Origin: Ponticaulis sp.
GTDB lineage: Bacteria; Pseudomonadota; Alphaproteobacteria; Caulobacterales; Hyphomonadaceae
Direction of reading: 5' to 3'
Assembly (NCBI GenBank): GCA_002692725.1
Contig: NZLU01000023.1
Location: forward strand, 248,001-312,000
DNA: 64,000 nucleotides
Both the position numbers and the translations under genes were made by a program. Below, one piece after another: positions 35,613-42,756 of the stretch; the first letter of the stretch is position 1; each line of letters opens with the position of its first letter. The notes under the pieces were generated by a model that ran no database searches, was not told the origin of the DNA, and saw only the letters and a program-made list of their open reading frames with translations.

Positions 35613-36017
35613 TTAAGGTTTGTAAGAGATCATGACGATCGTCTCATCGGGCTCTTTGTTGCCCGCAAATCGCTCATATTCGGCTTCAATCTCATCGGCC
35701 GTAAACTTGTAATGACAACTCGGATGATTGGCATCCGCAGAGACAGAGTGAGCCGACCTTACGGTGTCCTCAAACGCGAGACGAAAGTTGTCAGAGAGTG
35801 CCACATCCATCATGCCGAGGTCCGTGCCGACAGGCTTTGAGAAAAACCATTTTTGATTTTCGAAATCGCGCATCATGCAGAAATAGTAGCCCGAAATATC
35901 TTCCGTTGCTTCACTGATTGTCTCGAGCGCATTCGACTCGCTGTTTCCTGGTGCACCACATGCCGAAGTGATCAAAAGCATGGCAGGCAATGCAATCAAG
36001 CTGGTTAGGGTTCGCAT
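35613..36017 (-). CDS. Small predicted lipoprotein (134 aa)
   Basis: A 134-residue protein with a clear lipoprotein signal (lipobox ITSAC, lipidation at Cys20), so it is membrane-anchored in the periplasm or outer membrane. The mature part has no family that I recognise; it contains YYFCMMRDFENQKWFF and a second cysteine in HPSCHYKF that could pair with the first one. It is the first gene of a two-gene unit with the 900-residue exported protein, under an ECF-type promoter (36052-36084). Its length and lipobox resemble the other lipoprotein at 47448-47861 (137 aa), but I see no clear sequence similarity. Confidence 0.8.
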   Translation of the reverse strand: MRTLTSLIALPAMLLITSACGAPGNSESNALETISEATEDISGYYFCMMRDFENQKWFFSKPVGTDLGMMDVALSDNFRLAFEDTVRSAHSVSADANHPSCHYKFTADEIEAEYERFAGNKEPDETIVMISYKP

Positions 36018-36051
36018 GAGATTTCCTTTCTGAATTTACATTTCGTTCTGA

Positions 36052-36084
36052 CCGACACACGAAGACGCATTCAAATTCAGGACA
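36052..36084 (-). promoter_or_regulatory. ECF-type promoter of the lipoprotein/900-aa operon
   Basis: On the minus strand: TGTCC, 18 nt, CGTGTGTCG, with 35 nt to the lipoprotein start codon. Twenty of 33 positions are identical in all three copies of this element, including both boxes and the spacing. Confidence 0.7.
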
Positions 36085-36178
36085 TGGCAGAACGAAATAT
36101 TGTCAGATCGCCTGCCGACTTGATCTTTTTACAGGCGAAGGAATATCGTCTTGGTAGCAAGGTCGGGGGATCAATCAG

Positions 36179-38560
36179 ATGGATTTTGAAAACGCCGTAA
36201 GCGAGCTATTCGCCGACAGTCTGGAACAACCAGATGCCACCCGAGAGACCTTTATCCGCGAAAAAGCACCGTCTGAAGCGGTGAGCCGAGCCGTTCTGCG
36301 TCTTCTACGCACAGAGCGACTGAAAACAGGCTTCTTCAGCACCGGTGCAGCCGCCTCATCTGCCAGTGCCGCGCTTAAACCAGACACAGAAATTGGGAAT
36401 TGGCGGATCCTTTCCCTGATTGGTTCAGGCGGCATGGGAGAGGTGTATCTCGCAGAGCGAGCGGACGGACATTATCAGCAAACCGCTGCGCTGAAACGCA
36501 TTGCCGCAAGCGACGCTGAGGCCTGGGGTCGGTTTTCAAACGAACGTCAGGTTCTTGCGGCCCTCGAACATCCGAATATCAGCCGACTCATTGACGGGGG
36601 TGTTCACACAGATGGCCACCCCTATTTCGTCATGGAGCATATTGAGGGGCAGACGTTCAGCGACTTTGTCCGACAACACGAGCTCAAGACGAAGGACATT
36701 TGTCGTCTGTTCCTGCAGGTCTGCGACGCACTCAAACATGCGCACAGCCGACTGGTGCTTCATCGGGATGTAAAACCGTCCAATATCCTGGTGTCAGAGG
36801 AAGGAACATTACGACTGATCGATTTCGGTGTGGCGGGTCTTCTGAACGAGGCCGATAAAGACCTCAACGCGCCTATGACCCGGGCGTTCGCGGCCCCCGA
36901 GCAACTGGCTGGTCAAAAACCCAGCGCGGCAACAGATGTCTTTGGGCTGGGGATTACGCTGTACAGCTTGTTGACCAACTCGCTTCCCGAACGGGTAGAC
37001 GGAACACTCAATCTCAGCGCGCCCGGATTGTCTCGGGATTTGGTAGCCATTCTCAGAAAATCTACCTCTGAATCTCCGGCTGATCGATACGCGTCAGTGT
37101 CTGACTTTCAGGCTGAACTCGAACGATATCTGACGAACTATCCAGTTGAGGCTGTCGGTGGCGGAAGTGGTTATCTGGTTTCAAAATTCCTGGCACGCTA
37201 TCCAATCGCCAGCGCGTTGGCGGCGGGTGCAGTGCTCGCCTTGACCGGGGGTATCATCGGAACCAGCCTCATGGCTTATCAGGCTGATCTGGCGCGAGAC
37301 GATGCACTTCAACTGGCTGCTGAGAAAGACGCCGCGCTTCGCCGGGTGCAGTATAGCGACGCTCAATCGACCAGTATGCGTGCTGTCATGACGGAAATCA
37401 TCGGACAAGCATTGCAGGAAGAAGAGCTCACGACGGAGCGGTTCCAGACTCTGCTCGAGGAAGAGAGAGACAAGGCGATCGAACTTTTGGAGTCGAACCC
37501 GAGGCGGGCCGTCGATCGCTTGTATAGCCTGTCTGAGATTTTCGACGAACGCGGTGATCTCCGAAACGTTATGGCCACGCTCGAACCCATCGTTACATCA
37601 GACGCTTTGCGCTCTTCACCCTTTATCGTACGGAGCCTGACCCGCTACGGCATATTCAAACTCTTTGGCGGTGAGTATGAACTGGCTGAAGACATGTTGG
37701 TTCGTGCGCTGAAACTCGCAAACTCTGATCCGGAACTCTACGCGTTCGATATTCAGTATGTCAGCGCGTATCTGGCAGAAACGCGCGGCGACCCAGAAGC
37801 TATGGAGGCTGCGATCGGAGACATAAACGCGTTCGTTGACGATTTGCCTCTGGACACCGATGCCAATCGAAATGCAGCTGCAATGCTGCTCGATCAGGCC
37901 GGATATATGAGCATCATGGTAAATTCACCGGCTGAGACAATCCCGATTCTTGAACGTACGCTTGCCATCACCGAAGCTGTTGAAACCGTGCCTCAAATCC
38001 CGCGAAGGTCGATTCTGAGTAACTTGACCGGGCAATATATGCGGGCTGGCCAATTAGAACAGGCAGATAATGCCGCTGATGCGCTGCTTGAATTGTATTC
38101 AGAGACGACAGGTCGTTCAACGAATATGGGGCTGGCCTACCGTCTGAAAGGCCTCATATCCAATCAGCTTGGGCACCATGATACTGCGCTGGACGCCTTT
38201 TCACAGGCCGAAGAGCTCCTTGCAGAATTTGATGTCGAGAACAGTGATGCGCTGTTTGTGACACGACTGGATCTGCTTGTCACACGCGCCCATCTCGGAG
38301 AGCCGGAAATGGCGCTGGCCGAAATGGAGAAAATCTCAGGTACAGTAGAAATGAAGGTACTAGTGGATGCCGCCGGCTTTTTCGAAGGCGTCTACCTGCA
38401 CAAACTGGGTGAAATATATGCCCTGGCAGATCAGCCCGTTCAGGCAAAACGGACTCTGGCCGATGCGATCACTGCCATCGAAGCTGACGGTCGCCGTCCG
38501 GACCTCCTGCTAGAAATGCAAAAAACAATGGAAACCTACGGCCTGACCGATACCGAATAG
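36179..38560 (+). CDS. Membrane Ser/Thr protein kinase with TPR-like sensor region
   Basis: A 793-residue Hanks-type kinase. A 70-residue N-terminal segment (LFADSLEQPDATRETFIREK) is typical of kinases encoded with ECF43 sigma factors. The kinase domain has the Gly loop GSGGMG at 82-87, Lys106, HRDVKPSN with Asp197, DFG at 215-217 and APE at 239-241, so it should be active. One membrane helix spans about 343-366. The remaining 430 residues form helical, TPR-like repeats and would lie in the periplasm as a sensor. It is a single-gene unit divergent from the lipoprotein operon. The likely target is the ECF sigma at 30351-30938, whose region 2.2 carries threonine where acidic residues are expected (inference from EcfP/PknT). 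Confidence 0.92.
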   Translation: MDFENAVSELFADSLEQPDATRETFIREKAPSEAVSRAVLRLLRTERLKTGFFSTGAAASSASAALKPDTEIGNWRILSLIGSGGMGEVYLAERADGHYQQTAALKRIAASDAEAWGRFSNERQVLAALEHPNISRLIDGGVHTDGHPYFVMEHIEGQTFSDFVRQHELKTKDICRLFLQVCDALKHAHSRLVLHRDVKPSNILVSEEGTLRLIDFGVAGLLNEADKDLNAPMTRAFAAPEQLAGQKPSAATDVFGLGITLYSLLTNSLPERVDGTLNLSAPGLSRDLVAILRKSTSESPADRYASVSDFQAELERYLTNYPVEAVGGGSGYLVSKFLARYPIASALAAGAVLALTGGIIGTSLMAYQADLARDDALQLAAEKDAALRRVQYSDAQSTSMRAVMTEIIGQALQEEELTTERFQTLLEEERDKAIELLESNPRRAVDRLYSLSEIFDERGDLRNVMATLEPIVTSDALRSSPFIVRSLTRYGIFKLFGGEYELAEDMLVRALKLANSDPELYAFDIQYVSAYLAETRGDPEAMEAAIGDINAFVDDLPLDTDANRNAAAMLLDQAGYMSIMVNSPAETIPILERTLAITEAVETVPQIPRRSILSNLTGQYMRAGQLEQADNAADALLELYSETTGRSTNMGLAYRLKGLISNQLGHHDTALDAFSQAEELLAEFDVENSDALFVTRLDLLVTRAHLGEPEMALAEMEKISGTVEMKVLVDAAGFFEGVYLHKLGEIYALADQPVQAKRTLADAITAIEADGRRPDLLLEMQKTMETYGLTDTE

Positions 38561-38577
38561 TGCTTTTCCATAACGCC

Positions 38578-38610
38578 TGTCCGGTTTTCATACGCCTCTT
38601 CGTGTGTCGG
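38578..38610 (+). promoter_or_regulatory. ECF-type promoter of the FPGQNF-repeat protein gene
   Basis: TGTCC, 18 nt, CGTGTGTCG, with 27 nt to the start codon, the same distance as for the VWA gene. It begins 18 nt after the kinase stop codon, so the repeat protein gene is probably transcribed on its own. Confidence 0.72.
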
Positions 38611-38636
38611 TTGAACCAACACGGAGGGTACTCAAA

Positions 38637-39185
38637 ATGAAATTTATCAGCTCGTTCCTGCTTGTCATTTTTGCGATGTTCAGCGCAATCACTGTGACAG
38701 CTCAAACGCCAAAGGGCATATCGACAGAGATTGTCGTCAAAGATGTGGATGCCCTCGCAAAAATGTCAGGAACCGATCTTCGTTCGGCTCTATTGAAATC
38801 ACTCGCGATCGAGTCCGACACAGACAGCAAGCAAGTTCACTTCTCTGCTGCTTTCGTGAGTCAAGGATATGTCCGGAGTGTTTTCATTTCAGAAGCCTTC
38901 GAGCTGTCGGTTGGCAGAAACGCCTTTCCTGGCCAGAACTTCTTCCCTGGACAGATGTTTTTTCCAGGTCAGAACTTTTTTCCGGGTCAGAACTTCTTCC
39001 CCGGTCAAAACTTTTTTCCTGGTCAGAATTTTGTTCCGGACGATCACCTGAAAAAAGCAGTAGGAAGCGCAGCTTTGAGAGCGTTCTCGGGTGTCGAAGG
39101 TCGAACTGGATGGTATTTCGTGGCGGCAAGCAATACTGCCCCGACAAGCTCCACGGCTTTCATTCTGCCCGCAATGTCTGAATAG
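38637..39185 (+). CDS. Small exported protein with six FPGQNF hexapeptide repeats
   Basis: A 182-residue protein from ATG 38637 behind ACGGAGGGT; an upstream in-frame ATG lies inside the promoter element. A signal peptide ends near VTA-QT (residue 22). The mature protein has an N-terminal segment (STEIVVKDVDALAKMSGTDLRSALLKSLAIES), then six perfect-length hexapeptides, FPGQNF with one FPGQMF, at residues 97-132, then a short tail ending STAFILPAMSE. I recognise no family. The repeats could form a regular beta or turn-rich structure, or a binding surface on an envelope partner. Its own ECF-type promoter, next to the kinase gene, suggests that it is a main output of the sigma/kinase module. Confidence 0.82.
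   Translation: MKFISSFLLVIFAMFSAITVTAQTPKGISTEIVVKDVDALAKMSGTDLRSALLKSLAIESDTDSKQVHFSAAFVSQGYVRSVFISEAFELSVGRNAFPGQNFFPGQMFFPGQNFFPGQNFFPGQNFFPGQNFVPDDHLKKAVGSAALRAFSGVEGRTGWYFVAASNTAPTSSTAFILPAMSE
38925..39032 (+). repeat. Tandem 18-bp coding repeat, six units
   Basis: Six consecutive 18-bp units, each coding FPGQNF (unit 2 is FPGQMF). The units differ at synonymous positions (ttccc/tttcc, ggt/gga), so the array has been kept at protein level rather than being a fresh duplication. Confidence 0.85.
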
Positions 39186-39510
39186 GCTCCAGGTGTCGAA
39201 TGCCTTCCGCGGCGTGCCTATGCTGCGGAAGGAGGTTCCAGAATGACGATTGTGTTTCAGCTGCGGAGGGACGGTTTGCTTGCGTAGCCAACTGGCGGAG
39301 ACGCCGTCCGCCTGAACTGCTAAATTAACACCGGTATCTATTCCGATTAAAGTTTGGATGGATTTGTGGGGTCAGCCAAAGGGTAGGCCATAGTCTGAAA
39401 GTCTGGTCTATTTCGAGCCTTGCTGGCCTGCCGATTGAACGCGCTCAATCGTTGCATCTCCATAGCCAGGTGAGCAGCGCTGAAGAAGTATGCTAGATTT
39501 ATGATGTATA
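39186..39510. other. Intergenic region between repeat protein and metzincin genes
   Basis: A gap of 325 bases between two convergent genes. It holds a stem-loop at 39203-39232 and otherwise no convincing gene, promoter box or repeat. Confidence 0.5.
39203..39232. terminator. Stem-loop downstream of the repeat protein gene
   Basis: CCTTCCGCGGC pairs with GCTGCGGAAGG (10 of 11 positions) over an 8-nt loop, 18 nt past the stop codon. No T-run follows, so termination would be weak or factor-dependent. Confidence 0.4.
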
Positions 39511-42500
39511 TTATGGATTGATGGTCGATCGGATCGCATCCTGTGTGATCGGCGCGTAGCGTTGAGACCGCGGTGTCATATTTGCCTGTCCGATCGCATT
39601 TGTCGTGTACAGCATGACGCCGGGGTGAGCGTGAATCCCGCCGAACAAGTGCCCAACTTCGTGAACGACTGACGCATCCCGGGAATACCCGACGCTGGGA
39701 TTGTCGCGGGCAAGTTCACGGCCAGATTCGTAGTAAAATACCGCGCCGCGCCCACCTTTTCCAGCATTGTTCGCATCGGTTTGCCCGGCGATTGCACCGC
39801 CAAACGTCCCATCTCCATCCTCAAAGAGTGAGCCCTGGAATGCGTCCAATATAAAGGCGTACCAGAAGTCCGGATCGTCGGAATAGTCGACATTGTCGAT
39901 GCTCTTCCGGAACAGGCTCTTCAGATAATAGGGTTCGTCACCACCGGCATTGATGAGGAAGGGTTGGGTCTTGCGCGGATTATCGACGGTGGTCTTATCC
40001 ACTTCGATGTAAACCTTTTTCATTTCCTCCTCGAGAAGGTCGAAATTTAGGTCAGGCCAGGTATCACCGTCATTTGTGAATTGATCGTCATCCCATAATT
40101 CGATGGGTTGATTTTCGTCCTGTGTGCCGAAATCCCGCTGCGCTGGCGTCGCGATTGTGATGACGTCAAAGCCGCCAGGCTGTGCAGTGTTTTCAATTAC
40201 CTGAGCATCAGCCCCCCAGCCACCGATCTTGAGCCGGCCGCCATTCGCAAAACTGTTTACCAGACCTGCCTCACCTGTGCGTGCTTCTTCCGGCAATTCG
40301 AGATACAATGTCTTGTTGATTTTTACGTCCGTGATGAACCATTCGCGATCACCGATCTCACGGGTGCCTCGGTGACGGAATGAGACGAACTTACCCTTCA
40401 CCCGGTTGTTCTTCACAGCCTCCATCTTGTCGATTTCCAGATGCAGCTTGCGCCAGGTCGTCACGACTTCACTTGTGGACTGTTCAGCGCGCGGAATTTC
40501 GGCCTCTGCCGGATCACCCTTGCTGTCGAGCACATCAGGATCATGAACGAGAAAGCCGAGGGCTTCATCCTCAATCGCAAGCTTCTGGTCGTCATTTTCA
40601 AGCCTTTTGAGCGATTCGAGATCGCCGCCGCCGACAATCAGGAAATTGTCGCCCGGCTGCATCGGAACGCGGAAATCCACCTCCTTTTCGATGTTGTCGA
40701 ATTCGACTTCGGCATACTCATGTGTAGGACCGGTGAATCCCCAATCGTCTTTTTCCGAACGGTTGTCTTCGGCGCTGTCTTCGAGGTCGACCTCATCATC
40801 ATTTGTGGACGGGTCATCGACATCAATCTGACGGAAATAGACATTCACAGGCCGAACCGGTTTGACGTTCAGGTTTGCACGCATTTTGACAATGTCGCGC
40901 GGCGAATCCTCGGGTTTGTGATCCACCCATTGCTTCCCCGGAAAGACTCGTTTGACCGGCCGCTTGGCCCAACTCGGCGCAAGCGGATCAAGCTGGAAGA
41001 TCTCAATACCGCCATCCGGTTTTTTCTGACCAACCCATTCAATACTTTCGAGGGCCAGTGCGGTCATCACAATTTTGTCTTCGGTGAGCTCGTCATTGTT
41101 CAGCCGGTTTTTGAAATTGAACGTAAACACCTGATCTTTCGGGCTTGCGCTTGGTTTCAGGGCTTCCACCCAGATGTCCCGGATGAATTTGCTCCCATTG
41201 GCGTTGGCCCGAAGCAGCTCTTCGACCTCGACTTCGTCGTTATAAAGTTCAAATTTGTTCTTTTTGCCAGCGTCATCCCAGAGCTGGATCGTGTCGCCGA
41301 CTTTGTCCGCTTTGAATTCAACCTTTCCAAATGACTTCATAGGTAGTTCCAAACGCAGACGTACGAGCTCATTGTCGCCGGCCACACCGTCAGTGTCCTT
41401 ATGGTCGTACTCGCCGTCTTCATCGTCATTGTCGAGATTGACGAAGGTTTGCACACCAAGCGTGTCCTCTTCGTGATCTGCAATTTTGGTGGTCGTATTG
41501 CCAGCAACAACCTCTGGCGCATAGGCAGTCATCATGGTCGGATCACAGAAATGGAAGCTGTCCAGCCAGACTTCCGTAAACCGGTTACTACCCCATTGCA
41601 TCGTGCTGCCACGTTGCATCAGGCGCGCATTGATCCCCACTTTGGCGCGCTGGTCAGGCACGCCTCCGCCCGGATAGGCATTCAGTGGAATCGTAAACTC
41701 GATCCAGTTTGAGCTCGACCGCGTGAAACTCTTCTGGACACCTGCGGCGAACCCATTGCCCCCGCCGTCAATATTGACGGCAATTACGAGTTGATCGGTT
41801 GAGCCGATATAGCCCTTATAGGCACCGCACACGAAACTTGTGACGTCATCGGCCTCGAGCGAATTGAAAATTTCCGGCGTCGCGTGAGTCATGTCAGCGC
41901 CGGTTTCCGTCGGGCAGGGCTCTTCGCATGTCATGATCCCGCCGGGCAGCACAAATGTGTCCGGCCCGGCAATGGCCAGAGCCATTGACGCTTCCGGCGG
42001 TAATTGCGGGAGGATGTCCACGTTCTTGACCTTAATGCTCCACTGGCCGGTGTGCGCATCTGACGATCGTTCTGCGACCTGAATATCCAGCGGATAGGAG
42101 CGGGGAATATTCGGGTTCACGCCATAAGTTGTGTAGTCAACCGGCCGACGATCATCCGCCCAGATTTCCATACCGCCATTCTCGATATTGTCTTCATAAT
42201 CCTCGACATTCCAGGAGCCGCCGCCACCGCCTGCGGTTTGGGCATGGCAGACATTGGTCTTGTCCAGATTTTCAGGCGTATCCGGATAGAAAGAACTTCC
42301 TTCCTCACGACAGGCCTGCTCGCTCATTTCACCGATAAACTCGCCAGCGCTAATGTTGCAGCAGAGGAATTGCGGCTCTGAATTTACGGGCGTTGAGGTG
42401 CCGGGTAAGCTAGGGATTTGCCCGCCGGGCGTCATGCCTGGAAGTCCGCCGGGAAGTCCCGGGATCTGACCACCATAAGCATCCTGAGCTTGTTGCATGG

Positions 42501-42735
42501 CGCCGCGAGAGCAGGCCTGCAAAGCCATGATCTTCGTCATGTCGCTGCCCATGGTCGCCATATCGCCCGCATGAATGTCGCCTGCGGCACGACACGCTTC
42601 AGGAGAGGCTGGTGTATACCATTGCTGCTGAGAGACGCTGCAGCAATCCTTTGCCTGACCATAGGCCGAGAATGCCAGAAGCGTAGATGCAAGAAGGACG
42701 CTCACCCCATGAAAGGTCGTCTGAAGTCTCAACAT
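39511..42735 (-). CDS. Exported metzincin-type zinc metalloprotease
   Basis: A 1074-residue secreted protein. A signal peptide ends near AYG-QA (residue 27). Two similar Cys motifs follow, CC at 31-32 with C48 and CC at 125-126 with C142, separated by a Gly/Pro linker. The middle contains beta-rich segments, including a carbohydrate-binding-like region (NGGMEIWADDRRPVDYTTYG). At the C-terminus HEVGHLFGGIH (1025-1035) fits the metzincin zinc site HExxHxxGxxH, and HPGVM (Met1041) fits the Met-turn. Catalysis is therefore expected at the far C-terminal end of an otherwise non-catalytic protein. It is second in a unit with the VWA protein (21-nt gap). The substrate is unknown. Confidence 0.85.
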   Translation of the reverse strand: MLRLQTTFHGVSVLLASTLLAFSAYGQAKDCCSVSQQQWYTPASPEACRAAGDIHAGDMATMGSDMTKIMALQACSRGAMQQAQDAYGGQIPGLPGGLPGMTPGGQIPSLPGTSTPVNSEPQFLCCNISAGEFIGEMSEQACREEGSSFYPDTPENLDKTNVCHAQTAGGGGGSWNVEDYEDNIENGGMEIWADDRRPVDYTTYGVNPNIPRSYPLDIQVAERSSDAHTGQWSIKVKNVDILPQLPPEASMALAIAGPDTFVLPGGIMTCEEPCPTETGADMTHATPEIFNSLEADDVTSFVCGAYKGYIGSTDQLVIAVNIDGGGNGFAAGVQKSFTRSSSNWIEFTIPLNAYPGGGVPDQRAKVGINARLMQRGSTMQWGSNRFTEVWLDSFHFCDPTMMTAYAPEVVAGNTTTKIADHEEDTLGVQTFVNLDNDDEDGEYDHKDTDGVAGDNELVRLRLELPMKSFGKVEFKADKVGDTIQLWDDAGKKNKFELYNDEVEVEELLRANANGSKFIRDIWVEALKPSASPKDQVFTFNFKNRLNNDELTEDKIVMTALALESIEWVGQKKPDGGIEIFQLDPLAPSWAKRPVKRVFPGKQWVDHKPEDSPRDIVKMRANLNVKPVRPVNVYFRQIDVDDPSTNDDEVDLEDSAEDNRSEKDDWGFTGPTHEYAEVEFDNIEKEVDFRVPMQPGDNFLIVGGGDLESLKRLENDDQKLAIEDEALGFLVHDPDVLDSKGDPAEAEIPRAEQSTSEVVTTWRKLHLEIDKMEAVKNNRVKGKFVSFRHRGTREIGDREWFITDVKINKTLYLELPEEARTGEAGLVNSFANGGRLKIGGWGADAQVIENTAQPGGFDVITIATPAQRDFGTQDENQPIELWDDDQFTNDGDTWPDLNFDLLEEEMKKVYIEVDKTTVDNPRKTQPFLINAGGDEPYYLKSLFRKSIDNVDYSDDPDFWYAFILDAFQGSLFEDGDGTFGGAIAGQTDANNAGKGGRGAVFYYESGRELARDNPSVGYSRDASVVHEVGHLFGGIHAHPGVMLYTTNAIGQANMTPRSQRYAPITQDAIRSTINP

Positions 42736-42756
42736 TCCCGTTTTCCCGGTCTGAAT

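Noticed and set aside
40441..41334. Long open frame (297 codons) on the plus strand
   Set aside because: It lies antisense within the metzincin gene, has no ribosome-binding site and shows no family sequence; it is a by-product of the codon use of the real gene.
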